44,762 nucleotides of DNA, taken from contig ONBI01000006.1 in the NCBI GenBank assembly GCA_900316035.1, forward strand, positions 1-44,762. The letters run 5' to 3'. Made by a program: the position numbers and the translations under genes. Each line of letters starts with the position of its first letter. Within the stretch, counting starts at the first letter, position 1. The notes under the pieces were generated by a model. That model was not told the DNA's origin, searched no databases, and was given only the letters and a program-made list of their open reading frames with translations. Of this stretch, positions 15,152-23,788 are shown piece after piece. The DNA is from an uncultured Eubacteriales bacterium (GTDB lineage: Bacteria > Bacillota_I > Bacilli_A > RFN20 > CAG-288).

Positions 15152-16375
15152 ATGTGGTATCTTTCCTTAGGGATGATTTTGGTCGGAGGAGGATTGATTG
15201 CTTTCCTCTTTCCGAAACTACGTTTACCGGCCTTGCTCGGTTATCTCTGTTTCGGTCTATTGCTAGGGTATTTTCATCTTATCGCTCCGGAGATACTGGA
15301 AGTATCTTCCGAAATCCGCAAGTTCGCTCTTATTATCATTCTTCTGAAAGCGGGACTCAGTCTTAACCTCAATGACCTCAAGAAAGTAGGAAGACCGGCG
15401 ATTCTGATCTCTTTTGTTCCCGCCTGTGTCGAGATGTGTGCGGTCGGTTTATTAGGCCCTTACATCTTAGGACTGAGTTATATTGAAAGCTTCTTGCTAG
15501 GTTCTGTCTTAGGAGCCGTTTCTCCGGCTGTTGTCGTTCCCCGTATGACACAGCTGATGGACGAAGGCTATGGAGTAGACCAAGGAATTCCGCAACTTAT
15601 CATCGCCGGATCCAGCATGGACGATATCGTCATGATCGTCTTCTTCAATTCCTTCCTCTCGTTAGAAACGGGCGGCGATCTTTCGTGGATCACGTTTATG
15701 AATATTCCGATTTCGATTGTTACGGGAGTGGCGGTTGGAATAGGAGCTGGCTTTCTCCTTGCTTTTCTCTATTCCAAAGCGAAGATGAGAGACTCTATTA
15801 AACTTACTCTCTTGCTCGGTATCTCTCTTCTCTTTGTCGTTGCGGAAGAATATTTATCGAAGTGGTTCTCTTTTTCTTCTCTTTTGGCGGTACTGACGAT
15901 GGGTATCGTTCTTCTTTTAAGAAAACCGGATACTTCTTCTCATCTTGCTACCAAGTGCGGAAAGCTCTGGGTACCGGCGGAAATCTTTCTCTTTGTCTTA
16001 GTCGGTGCTTCCTTGGATGTTGCTTATTTAGGAAGTTACATTCTTCCCGCTCTTCTGATGATTCTTCTTTCTTTGGCTTTCCGTTCTCTTGGTGTTCAGG
16101 CTTGTCTTATCAAAACCCCTTTCAACATTAAAGAAAGAACCTATATTTCTATCTCTTACCTTCCGAAAGCTACGGTTCAGGCTGCCTTGGGTGGAACTCT
16201 TTTAGATACCGGAACAAAACTTCAGAACGATGCCATGATCAAAGCCGGGACTATCGTCCTAGCGGTATCCGTCTGTTATATCCTGATCACCGCTCCGCTC
16301 AGTGCCTTTGCTATGGATTTATCTTACAGGCATTTACTGCAACCGAAAAGAGAAGAGATAGTAAAAGACGCATAA
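15152..16375 (+). CDS. Cation/proton antiporter (CPA family) under fluoride riboswitch
   Basis: A 407-residue polytopic membrane protein of the Na+/H+ exchanger superfamily, with about 12 hydrophobic spans. Recognisable features are the N-terminal GLIAFLFPKLRLPALLGYLC re-entrant start (residues 14-33), LLKAGLSLNL, and GSVLGAVSPAVVVPRM in the ion-path region, where CPA1-type proteins carry conserved acidic or polar residues. ATG 15152 follows GGGAAAGGAAT. The gene is alone on its transcript. Antiporters are known members of fluoride-induced gene sets, where they may offset the proton or sodium load of fluoride stress. Direct fluoride export by this protein is not implied; it is unlike Fluc or CLC-F. 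Ion specificity cannot be read from the sequence. Confidence 0.88.
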   Translation: MWYLSLGMILVGGGLIAFLFPKLRLPALLGYLCFGLLLGYFHLIAPEILEVSSEIRKFALIIILLKAGLSLNLNDLKKVGRPAILISFVPACVEMCAVGLLGPYILGLSYIESFLLGSVLGAVSPAVVVPRMTQLMDEGYGVDQGIPQLIIAGSSMDDIVMIVFFNSFLSLETGGDLSWITFMNIPISIVTGVAVGIGAGFLLAFLYSKAKMRDSIKLTLLLGISLLFVVAEEYLSKWFSFSSLLAVLTMGIVLLLRKPDTSSHLATKCGKLWVPAEIFLFVLVGASLDVAYLGSYILPALLMILLSLAFRSLGVQACLIKTPFNIKERTYISISYLPKATVQAALGGTLLDTGTKLQNDAMIKAGTIVLAVSVCYILITAPLSAFAMDLSYRHLLQPKREEIVKDA

Positions 16376-16464
16376 TAGCAACTATTACCTAACGATCTAA
16401 TCAGCACATAAAATAAACACCTTTTGTAATTAACAACCTGTCTATTGCAAAAGAAAGTATTTCT

Positions 16465-18471
16465 TTAGCTCTTCTTCGGTTCCAAGGTTGCCTTCAATTC
16501 CAGAATCTCGTCACGGAGCTGAGCAGCGGTTTCAAAATCCAGTGCTTTTGCAGCTTTGTTCATCTCGGTAGTAAGCTGCTTAATCATCAAGTCGGTCTGC
16601 TTCTGTGTGAGCTTACCGCTCTTCGAGAGTTTGCTATGTTTGGAGTTAGCTTCATCGTCGATCATATGAAGCGGAGCCTGAATCGGTTTGATGATGGTCT
16701 TCGGAACGATGTGATGCTCCTCGTTATATTTCATCTGAATGCTTCTTCTGCGCTGGGTTGCTTTGATGGTTTTATCCATGGCATCGGAGATATTGTCGCA
16801 GTAGAAAATGACTTTACCTTCGGCATTACGGGCAGCACGTCCGGCAATCTGGGTAAGAGAACGTTCGGAACGTAAGAAACCTTCTTTATCCGCATCAAGA
16901 ATTGCAATCAGGGAGACTTCCGGGATATCAAGACCTTCTCTTAAAAGGTTGATACCGACAAGAACATCGTAGATTCCTTTACGAAGTTTATAGAGAATCT
17001 CGGTTCTCTGTAAAGTGAGAATCTCATGCTGGAGATAAGCCACTTTGAAATCATGGGATTTGAGGAAATCCGTGAGGTTTTCGGCATCTCTTACGGTCAA
17101 GGTAACTACCATGACCCGTTCTTTCTTTTCGACTCTCTGCTTGATCTCGTTCATCAGGTCATAGACCGGGTTATTGGTGTTATAACGTACTTCGATGATC
17201 GGATCGAGAAGACCGGTCGGACGGATGATCTGTTCAATCGGTTTATAATCGACCTGTTTCAGTTCGTAGTCACCGGGAGTAGCGGAAGTGCAGATGACAT
17301 TGTTGATCTTCTTTTCGAATTCTTCAAACTTCAAAGGTCTATTATCCAAAGCGGAAGGAAGACGGAATCCATATTGAACCAGAGTCTCTTTACGGGCATG
17401 ATCGCCGTTATACATACCTCCGATCTGAGGAATCGTAACGTGACTTTCATCGATAAAGAGAAGAAAATCCTTCGGGAAATAATCAAACAGAGTATAAGGA
17501 GTCTCTCCTTCTTTTCTGCCATCGAAATGTCGGGCGTAGTTTTCGACACCGGGGCAGATACCGAATTCTCTTAAAGAATCGAGATCGTGTTCGGTACGCA
17601 TCTTCAGTCTCTCGGATTCAAGAAGCATACCCTTGTTATCGAAGTAAGCAAGACGTTCTGCCAGTTCTTCCTGAATCGTTGCGCAGGCTCTTTGGATACG
17701 GGCTAAACCGGAAGCGTGTTCGTGAGCAGGGAAGAACGGGAAATAGTCGACCGTATGAATGACTTCTCCGGTCATCGGACGGATCTGATCAATCTCGGAA
17801 ATCTCATCGAAATCCGAATAGATACGGATGAAGAAATCGTCTCCGTTCGGTGGATAGATATCCATGACATCCCCTTTGATAGAGAAGCAACCAGGACCTA
17901 AATCAATATCGTTTCTCTTATATTGGGCAAGAACCAACTTATTGGCTATCTCATGAGGATTGTACGGCTCTCCGACATGAACGGTAAAAGCCAGATCCCG
18001 ATATTCGTTCGGGTCACTGAGACCGTAGATCGAAGCGACAGAGCAGACGACAATGGTATCTTTTCTTTCCAATAAGGAGTTGACCGCCGAAGCTCGCATC
18101 ATTTCGATTTCTTCGTTCATGACGACCTGCTTATCGATGTAGGTATCGGTTTTCGGAATATAGGCTTCCGGCTGATAGAAATCGAAGTTCGAGATGAAGT
18201 ATTCGACACGGTTCTTCGGGAAGAGTTCCTTGAATTCTCCATAAAGCTGGGCAGCCAGAGTCTTGTTGTGGACTAAGACCATAGTGGTACGCTGAGCTCT
18301 CTGGATGATATTGGCCATCGTAAAAGTCTTACCGGTACCGGTAGCACCTTGAAGAACCTGCCATTTCTTATTTTCTTTCAGTCCTTCGACCAAGGCATCG
18401 ATTGCCTGCGGTTGGTCGCCGGTCGGTTTATAAGGAGAAATCAGTTCAAAAGGATGATCGGGATCTGTCAT
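16465..18471 (-). CDS. uvrB: Excinuclease ABC subunit B
   Basis: A 668-residue nucleotide-excision-repair ATPase that loads onto DNA damage with UvrA and then recruits UvrC. Landmarks in order are GATGTGKTFTMANI (Walker A), YYQPEAYIP-like FDFYQPEAYIP leading into the damage-probing beta-hairpin (YIDKQVVMNEEIEMMRAS), FIDESH (DExH box), the SATPGDYE motif, INLLREGLDIPEV and QIAGRAARN. The C-terminal UVR motif (FETAAQLRDEILELKA) for UvrC contact is intact. Length and content are normal for the family. ATG 18471 overlaps the stop of the upstream protease gene by ATGA, an unusual pairing, and uvrA lies 21 kb away on the other strand rather than next to it. No LexA box was seen. Confidence 0.98.
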   Translation of the reverse strand: MTDPDHPFELISPYKPTGDQPQAIDALVEGLKENKKWQVLQGATGTGKTFTMANIIQRAQRTTMVLVHNKTLAAQLYGEFKELFPKNRVEYFISNFDFYQPEAYIPKTDTYIDKQVVMNEEIEMMRASAVNSLLERKDTIVVCSVASIYGLSDPNEYRDLAFTVHVGEPYNPHEIANKLVLAQYKRNDIDLGPGCFSIKGDVMDIYPPNGDDFFIRIYSDFDEISEIDQIRPMTGEVIHTVDYFPFFPAHEHASGLARIQRACATIQEELAERLAYFDNKGMLLESERLKMRTEHDLDSLREFGICPGVENYARHFDGRKEGETPYTLFDYFPKDFLLFIDESHVTIPQIGGMYNGDHARKETLVQYGFRLPSALDNRPLKFEEFEKKINNVICTSATPGDYELKQVDYKPIEQIIRPTGLLDPIIEVRYNTNNPVYDLMNEIKQRVEKKERVMVVTLTVRDAENLTDFLKSHDFKVAYLQHEILTLQRTEILYKLRKGIYDVLVGINLLREGLDIPEVSLIAILDADKEGFLRSERSLTQIAGRAARNAEGKVIFYCDNISDAMDKTIKATQRRRSIQMKYNEEHHIVPKTIIKPIQAPLHMIDDEANSKHSKLSKSGKLTQKQTDLMIKQLTTEMNKAAKALDFETAAQLRDEILELKATLEPKKS

Positions 18472-19931
18472 GCCGAGAATACCTCATTTGTCAATCTGTC
18501 GTACTCTTCTAAGTATTTATCGTATTCTTCCTTGGTGAACTTATCGTTGACGATTTTGAGCATCGCTCCTTTTTCGTTGAAGGCTTCGCCATAGGAGGTA
18601 TCGTTATAACGGACAGAAAGACTATTGGCATAGTCTTGAACCGCATCGATATAGTGATAATCTTTGGAATAAGAATCCGGATAAGAGGAATCTAAGCCGT
18701 TCAATATTTCAAGGAAGAAATTCTGTGCGTTCTCACTGATACCGATGGACTGGGTGAAGTCCGCTACCAACTGATAATCGTAATAATGGAAGGAGAAAGG
18801 AACATCCGGAAGGATTCCTTTTCCGTGGATGCACATCACTTTATCGGAATCTTTTCCTTCGTCGTACATCGTCTCGTTTTCTCTTTCGGGACCATAGACA
18901 TAGGCGCTGGTATAACGGAGAACAGAACCATCCGAGAAAGTCTTGAAGTTCTGTGCGATTCCTTTCCCGTAGCTCTTATCTCCATAGACTACGGCATTGC
19001 TTCCGGCACGAAGCGCCAGAGTGAAGATTTCACTTGCGCTAGCCGAGCCGCCATCGATGATCAGAGAAAGAGAACCGTAGGTATATTCGGGATCGCTTTT
19101 CTGGGTTCCCTCTTCGATGGTTTTCCCGTTTTTATCGACTAAACGGTAAAGAAGCGTTCCCTTCTTTACAAAAAGAGATGCCATCTTACTTGCCTGGGAG
19201 ACATAGCCTCCTCCGTTCCCTCTTAAATCGAGGACGAGTTTTTTCGCTGTTCCTTTGTAATTCTTGACGATGCTCTCTACCGCTAAAGAGGAAGAACCTA
19301 AGAAAGTGTTGACTCTTATTCCTAACGTATAACCGTTACTTGACGAAGGAGTAGAAAGAAGCGAAATCAGATCTTCGCTATATTCGCTCGGTGCCATCGT
19401 CCAGGAAAGCTCCTGTTCTCCTCTTACTCCTTTAAAGGTAACCGTATTTTCCACAGACGCAATACGGTTATTGATTTCACTCGGACTGTGATCTTTGAAA
19501 GTATAGGTTTCCCCATCGCTCGTAAGAGAGGTGAGGACATCGCCTACCTGGATTCCTTTCTGATGGGCAATCGATTCGGTATAGACTTCCGTGACATAGA
19601 GATTTCCGTCATAAGGGTGGGTTTTGATACCGAATCCTTTTCCTTCGGTGGCTAGACCTTGGTCAGAAGAATTCGAAGTATAGAAAGTAAAAGGATCGTT
19701 CGCACTACTAGCGATGGTGGAAGCTAATCCTTTTGCTGCCAGTTCTCCGAACTGCGTATCTTCTTCCTCATAAAGCCATTCGTCTTGGAGGAGATTATAT
19801 TCGTCGATGAGTTTCTGTTCTTCTGCACTCGGTTTATTCTGATAATAAGAAATAAAATATCCGGCTACACCGCCGACTAAGAGCGTGCAGAGAACTAAGA
19901 GAGTAGGTTTAAGCCAATTCTTTTCTTTCAT
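18468..19931 (-). CDS. S41 C-terminal processing protease
   Basis: A 487-residue membrane-anchored serine protease of the CtpA/Prc family. The start is ATG 19931 (MKEKNWLKPT), preceded by GGAG; a TTG five codons upstream is less likely. A single N-terminal span covers about residues 10-30. A PDZ domain follows (GKGFGIKTH to GIQVGDVLTS, about 97-165). The catalytic core has LVLDLRGNGGG, then GGSASASEIF and SYGKG, giving the Ser-Lys dyad at about Ser 298 and Lys 323. It acts on the outer face of the membrane. The stop overlaps the uvrB start, so the two are cotranscribed and translationally coupled, though no functional link is known. Confidence 0.92.
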   Translation of the reverse strand: MKEKNWLKPTLLVLCTLLVGGVAGYFISYYQNKPSAEEQKLIDEYNLLQDEWLYEEEDTQFGELAAKGLASTIASSANDPFTFYTSNSSDQGLATEGKGFGIKTHPYDGNLYVTEVYTESIAHQKGIQVGDVLTSLTSDGETYTFKDHSPSEINNRIASVENTVTFKGVRGEQELSWTMAPSEYSEDLISLLSTPSSSNGYTLGIRVNTFLGSSSLAVESIVKNYKGTAKKLVLDLRGNGGGYVSQASKMASLFVKKGTLLYRLVDKNGKTIEEGTQKSDPEYTYGSLSLIIDGGSASASEIFTLALRAGSNAVVYGDKSYGKGIAQNFKTFSDGSVLRYTSAYVYGPERENETMYDEGKDSDKVMCIHGKGILPDVPFSFHYYDYQLVADFTQSIGISENAQNFFLEILNGLDSSYPDSYSKDYHYIDAVQDYANSLSVRYNDTSYGEAFNEKGAMLKIVNDKFTKEEYDKYLEEYDRLTNEVFSA

Positions 19932-19954
19932 CGCGTGTTTCTCCAAACGTTCCT

Positions 19955-19963
19955 ATTCTATCA
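19955..19963 (-). promoter_or_regulatory. Extended -10 promoter of the protease-uvrB operon
   Basis: On the minus strand TGATAGAAT is a TGN-extended -10 (TAGAAT). The predicted start leaves a leader of about 17 bases containing the GGAG of the protease gene. No good -35 is visible. Confidence 0.4.
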
Positions 19964-20077
19964 CGCAGAATCCTTTTCCTCAGGATTAGGATTCCTATGG
20001 CAGGCTACTTTCCTTGAAATACCCTTGAATGTAAGGGCATACATACGGGATAAAAGAATTTCTCAATGTTTTTCTGC

Positions 20078-20106
20078 TTGCATTTAAAAAGGGTGCTTTC
20101 TAGAAT
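20078..20106 (+). promoter_or_regulatory. Promoter of the T-box-metNIQ transcript
   Basis: TTGCAT (20078-20083) and TAGAAT (20101-20106) separated by 17 bp, placing the start near 20113, immediately before the T-box stem I. Confidence 0.6.
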
Positions 20107-20111
20107 ATGTG

Positions 20112-20425
20112 CCATAAAGCGCCGATGAGGAAGAGTAATCGCAACGCTGACTCAAGAGAGAATCTCTCCTAGGCTGGAAGAGAGAGGGTCAGAAACGACG
20201 AACATGGCCTCTGAGCTGAGACGGTGAAAGCTTCGAAACAGAGAAGCAAATAACTGTCTACGGGAAAGCCCGTCATAGCCGCTGGGTTTAGAAGCTTGAA
20301 CCCTCTGAGATTCTCTGAAGTGATTCAGGGAGTGAACTAAGGTGGTAACACGGGTTAATAGTCCCCGTCCTTAACTCAAACTACAGCAGATGTGGTTTTG
20401 GTTAGGGGCGGGGCTTTCTTTCTAT
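20112..20425 (+). promoter_or_regulatory. T-box leader, methionine specifier
   Basis: Stem I starts GATGAGGAAGAGTAAT (20124-20139), the usual T-box opening. The specifier loop reads GAACATGGCC, with codon ATG at 20204-20206, that is Met. The T-box proper is AAGGTGGTAACACGGG (20339-20354); its UGGU bulge (20343-20346) pairs with ACCA ends and its U fits the discriminator A of tRNA-Met. The antiterminator pairs ACGGG with CCCGT and AAGG with CCTT. The competing terminator is a long stem from 20363 (CCCCGTCC) to 20413 (GGGGCGGGG), followed by CTTTCTTTCT. Uncharged tRNA-Met should therefore switch on the transporter operon. Confidence 0.95.
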
Positions 20426-20461
20426 AAAAGCTCACCTCTTCCAACCAAAGGAGAGTGTGAT

Positions 20462-21562
20462 ATGAGCCTATTAAGTGTAAGACATCTCGAGAAATCCTTC
20501 GGGGACAAAAAAGTCCTCACGGATATCTGCCTGGAAGTAGAAAAAGGCGATATCTATGGTATTTTAGGTCTCTCGGGAGCTGGAAAATCGACCTTGGTCC
20601 GCTGTCTTAACGGACTCGAACAGTTCGATTCCGGGAAAGTCTATTTCAAAGACCAACTGCTCATTTCCCCGAAGCATCCGATCGAACGGAAAGAGAGAAG
20701 AAAGATTGCGATGATCTTCCAATCCTTCAATCTTCTCGAACAGAGGAATGCTATCGGGAATGTCGAGCTTGCCTTAGAAGTCAACCCTGACTTCTGCAAA
20801 GAGAAAGCGAAACAGATTCGTCTCGAGTACTCGACACGAATGTGCAATGCCAAGAGTGAAGAAGAGAAGAAACAGCTGAAAGCAGAAGAGAAAGCGAAGG
20901 TATCTCATCTCAAAGAGAACATCGCTAGAGATGCTCTTCACCGTGTCGGCTTAGCCGATAAAGAAAAATCCTATCCTTCCGAACTCTCCGGCGGTCAGAA
21001 ACAGAGAGTCGCTATCGCTAGAGCGCTGGTTCTCGAACCGGAAATCCTCTTATCCGATGAAGCGACCTCGGCTTTGGATCCGGAGACGACCACTTCCATC
21101 ATCACCTTGCTGAAACAGCTGAACAAGGAACTCGGATTGACGATCCTCATGATCTCCCATCAGATGAACGTCATCGAAGAGGCGTGCAACAAAGTCGCTA
21201 TCCTCGATTCCTCCCGCATCGTTGAAAACGGTTCGATTCAGGAAGTCTACCTCTCTCCGAAAACCGAGATCTCGCGGAAACTCCTCTACGCCAATCACAT
21301 CAATACCCCGCTCGATGATGAAAAGCAGATCCGACTTCTCTTCAACGGAAACAGCGATGAACCGATACTAGCCAATATCGTTCAGGATTGTCAGATTCTT
21401 GTCTCCGTCGTCTATGCCGATACGAAAGTCTTAGACGGTAAGGTCTTCGGTCAACTGGTTCTCAAGATGCCGAAGAACGATGCCGAAATCAAGAAACTGG
21501 AAATTTATCTCTCCATCCATCACATCGATTATGAGGAGGTGCAGAGCTATGACGGGAAGTGA
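20462..21562 (+). CDS. metN: Methionine ABC transporter ATPase with extra insertion
   Basis: A 366-residue ATPase of the D/L-methionine importer. The start is ATG 20462 after AAAGGAGAG; the longer frame would begin inside the T-box terminator. Walker A is GLSGAGKST (36-44), the Q-loop Gln is 87, the signature LSGGQ is 175-179 and Walker B ILLSDE is 195-200. The C-terminal NIL domain (about 290-366), which senses methionine and inhibits transport, is present. Between Q-loop and signature there are about 35 more residues than in E. coli MetN. The extra part is a Lys/Glu-rich helical segment (about 108-155, including KSEEEKKQLKAEEKAKVSHL). The stop lies 14 bp inside metI. Confidence 0.93.
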   Translation: MSLLSVRHLEKSFGDKKVLTDICLEVEKGDIYGILGLSGAGKSTLVRCLNGLEQFDSGKVYFKDQLLISPKHPIERKERRKIAMIFQSFNLLEQRNAIGNVELALEVNPDFCKEKAKQIRLEYSTRMCNAKSEEEKKQLKAEEKAKVSHLKENIARDALHRVGLADKEKSYPSELSGGQKQRVAIARALVLEPEILLSDEATSALDPETTTSIITLLKQLNKELGLTILMISHQMNVIEEACNKVAILDSSRIVENGSIQEVYLSPKTEISRKLLYANHINTPLDDEKQIRLLFNGNSDEPILANIVQDCQILVSVVYADTKVLDGKVFGQLVLKMPKNDAEIKKLEIYLSIHHIDYEEVQSYDGK

Positions 21563-22217
21563 AATCTGGACCGCGGTCTGGGAAACCACGGCGATGACGC
21601 TCATCTCTACGGTTCTCGCCTATCTGGTCGGTCTTCCGCTCGGTGTTCTTCTTAACGTCACCTCGAAAGGCGGACTTCATCCTAACCGCCCTATTAACCT
21701 CATCCTAGGTGTCATCGTCAACTTCCTCCGCTCTGTTCCTTGCCTCATCCTGACCGTCGTTCTTCTTAACTTCACAAGAGCCATCTTCGGAAGAGGAACC
21801 GGAAGATGGTACACGATGATCGTTCCTCTCTTCTTCTCTTCGTTTGCTTATGTCGCCCGTATTGTCGAGCAGTCCTTAGCCGATGTTCCCTACGGTGAAA
21901 TCGAAGCCGTTAGGAGCATGGGTGCCAGCGACTTTGACATCATGCGTAAAGTATTGCTTCGGGAAGCGCGTCCTTCCCTGACCATGGGAGTTGCTGTCAC
22001 CTTAGTCAATGTCATCGGCTATACGTCCTTCGCTTATAACATCGGTGCCGGTGGTTTGATTGCCGATATCTGGCAGTTCTATACTCGCAACACCGGTAAC
22101 TTCTTATCGCAATGGACGTTCTGGCTGATGATCCTACTCGTTGTCTTGTTGGTTCAGATCATTCAGGAACTCGGATTGTTCCTGACCAAAAAACTAGATA
22201 AAAGGAGAATTCATTAA
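21549..22217 (+). CDS. metI: Methionine ABC transporter permease
   Basis: A 222-residue permease with five or six spans that forms the channel of the importer as a dimer. The start chosen is ATG 21549 (MTGSEIWTAVWETTAMTLIS), which has a perfect AGGAGGT at 21534-21540; the earlier ATG at 21480 would add 23 polar residues read in another frame of metN. The coupling-helix signature EAVRSMGASDFDIMRKVLLR contacts MetN. Typical are SVPCLILTVVLLNFTRAIFG and GYTSFAYNIGAGGLIADIWQ. It overlaps metN by 14 bp and is followed 2 bp later by metQ. Confidence 0.95.
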   Translation: MTGSEIWTAVWETTAMTLISTVLAYLVGLPLGVLLNVTSKGGLHPNRPINLILGVIVNFLRSVPCLILTVVLLNFTRAIFGRGTGRWYTMIVPLFFSSFAYVARIVEQSLADVPYGEIEAVRSMGASDFDIMRKVLLREARPSLTMGVAVTLVNVIGYTSFAYNIGAGGLIADIWQFYTRNTGNFLSQWTFWLMILLVVLLVQIIQELGLFLTKKLDKRRIH

Positions 22218-22219
22218 TT

Positions 22220-23032
22220 ATGAAAAGAACATTAATTGCTTTTTTTGCTTTCGCTGTCGCTTCTGCTTCCTTAGCTTCCTGCTCCGATTCGGCCGATAAG
22301 AAGATTTCCATCGCTGCTTCCGAAATTCCGCATGCCCAGATTCTCAACGAAGCCGTCAAGCCGCTTGTTGAGGCGAAAGGTTATACTCTCGAAGTCAAGG
22401 TCCTCGATTGGACGCTTCAGAACGATGCTGTTGCCAATAACGAATACGACGGAAACTACTTCCAGCACCGTCCGTATCTTCAGCAGTATGCCGGTAACTC
22501 CAACTACGAAAAGGTTGAACCGATCGTTGCCGTTCACTTCGAACCTCTCCGTATCTATCGTGGTAAAGCCGCTAGCGGTGCTAAGCCGACGAAGGATAGC
22601 ACCTTTGAAATCTGCGCAGATTCTTCGAACGAAAAACGTGCTCTTGATTTACTTGTGTCTGCCAAATTACTTGATGGCTATGACGTCGATGCGGAAGGAA
22701 ATCCGACGAACCTTCCTTCCAATATCACTCTGATCGATGAAAGCATTCTTGCTTCTTCCTTAACCGATTATGATTTCGGTGTTCTTCCTTGCAATACTGC
22801 CTTAACCGCTAACCTCACTGCAGACACTTCTCTTCCGGTCGAAGCGGATACGGTTGCCGATAAGAACGCCAACGTCTTAGCGGTCAACACCAGCAAGTAC
22901 ACGAACGATTCTGCTTACAAAGCCAAGATCGATGTCTTAGCCGATGCCCTTCTGGATAAATCGGTTGCAACCTATATTAATACGGCCTGGAACAACGTCA
23001 TCGAACCTTTCCAGAAAGATCTAAGAAAGTAA
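22220..23032 (+). CDS. metQ: Methionine-binding lipoprotein
   Basis: A 270-residue NLPA-family substrate-binding lipoprotein that hands methionine to MetNI. The signal MKRTLIAFFAFAVASASLAS ends in lipobox LASC (Cys 21). Family features are SEIPHAQILNEAVKPLVEAK, LQNDAVANNEYDGNYFQHRP and VHFEPLRIY. AAAAGGAGA precedes the ATG at a rather long spacing. It is the last gene of the T-box-metNIQ operon and is followed by a clear terminator. Confidence 0.95.
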   Translation: MKRTLIAFFAFAVASASLASCSDSADKKISIAASEIPHAQILNEAVKPLVEAKGYTLEVKVLDWTLQNDAVANNEYDGNYFQHRPYLQQYAGNSNYEKVEPIVAVHFEPLRIYRGKAASGAKPTKDSTFEICADSSNEKRALDLLVSAKLLDGYDVDAEGNPTNLPSNITLIDESILASSLTDYDFGVLPCNTALTANLTADTSLPVEADTVADKNANVLAVNTSKYTNDSAYKAKIDVLADALLDKSVATYINTAWNNVIEPFQKDLRK

Positions 23033-23049
23033 TTTTCCTTCCCTAAAAG

Positions 23050-23089
23050 AAAGCGACCCTAAGAGAAAACACTCCTAAGGTCGCTTTTT
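23050..23089. terminator. Terminator between metQ and the histidine phosphatase
   Basis: AAAGCGACC (23050-23058) pairs with GGTCGCTTT (23079-23087), followed by T residues. The converse strand also has a T tract, so it can serve both converging genes. Confidence 0.85.
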
Positions 23090-23135
23090 CTGTTGAACTA
23101 AGATTTTCCTGGTAAGTCCAGCTTTTCTATCGGAT

Positions 23136-23675
23136 TCAGAGTTGGTACTTTACGATCTCACAGTTCTTGATGCCGTAATGGACGAATTCCTCGTTATCCA
23201 TATCATGGAAATAGGTGTTCACTACACGGCTCATGCCACCATGGGCGACGATGAGAACCGTCTTTATTTTGCCGTCGTATTTGGCTTTGAGATCATCGAA
23301 GAAGTTATAGACTCTCTGCGCTACATCAAGATAACCTTCCCCATGGGGATAACGTTTGAAGAAGCACTGACGCTGGGTCAGATAAGGTTCCCCTTTTCTT
23401 TCTTTTCCTTCCATGTCTCCGTAGTATTCCTCAATCAGTCGGTTATCGATAAGAAGAGGAATGTCTCTTTCTCCACGGATGATTTCGGCGGTTTCTCTAG
23501 CTCGGCGTAAAGGAGAGCAGAAGATGAGGTCGATAGGGACATTGAGCAGCTTATCGTGTGCTTCTCTTGCCTGCTGTTTTCCTTTTTCGTTGAGATCGAT
23601 TTCGACATGTCCCTGAATCAACATCGCCTTGTTCCAATCGGTTTCGCCGTGTCTTGTAAAATAAACTGTGATCAT
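23136..23675 (-). CDS. Histidine phosphatase (phosphoglycerate mutase-like)
   Basis: A 179-residue cytosolic phosphatase of the branch with phospho-His chemistry. The RHG motif FTRHGETDWNKAMLIQGH (residues 7-24) carries the catalytic His 9. CSPLRRARETAEII and LIEEYYGDMEGK supply the second Arg and the proton donor region, and VAHGGMSR the second His. The length suits the small CobC/GpmB-like phosphatases better than true glycolytic mutase. The substrate cannot be read from sequence. It is monocistronic, converging on metQ. Confidence 0.85.
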   Translation of the reverse strand: MITVYFTRHGETDWNKAMLIQGHVEIDLNEKGKQQAREAHDKLLNVPIDLIFCSPLRRARETAEIIRGERDIPLLIDNRLIEEYYGDMEGKERKGEPYLTQRQCFFKRYPHGEGYLDVAQRVYNFFDDLKAKYDGKIKTVLIVAHGGMSRVVNTYFHDMDNEEFVHYGIKNCEIVKYQL

Positions 23676-23775
23676 GATAAGGCCATTATAAACAAGGAAC
23701 CCTTTACTACGGAAGAGAAAGCGATTGCCAAAGGAAAAACGCTTCGTTTTCCTTAATTCGTCTTCCGCTTTAGGG

Positions 23776-23781
23776 TATACT
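23776..23781 (+). promoter_or_regulatory. -10 box directly ahead of the DUF523 gene
   Basis: TATACT ends 7 bp before ATG 23789, with AGGAG in between but only 2 bp from the ATG, too close for normal Shine-Dalgarno use. The -35 (TTAATT, 17 bp) is weak. Confidence 0.35.
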
Positions 23782-23788
23782 AGGAGCC

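Noticed and set aside
10443-16375. SNF2 ATPase, unknown protein and antiporter as a defence island
   Set aside because: No nuclease, methylase, phospholipase or toxin-like partner; the antiporter is on a separate divergent transcript with its own riboswitch.
16374-16386. AATAG-CAA-CTATT hairpin after the antiporter as a terminator
   Set aside because: Only five A/T-rich pairs and no T tract.
17026-17574. 182-codon frame antisense to uvrB
   Set aside because: Shadow of a fully conserved uvrB.
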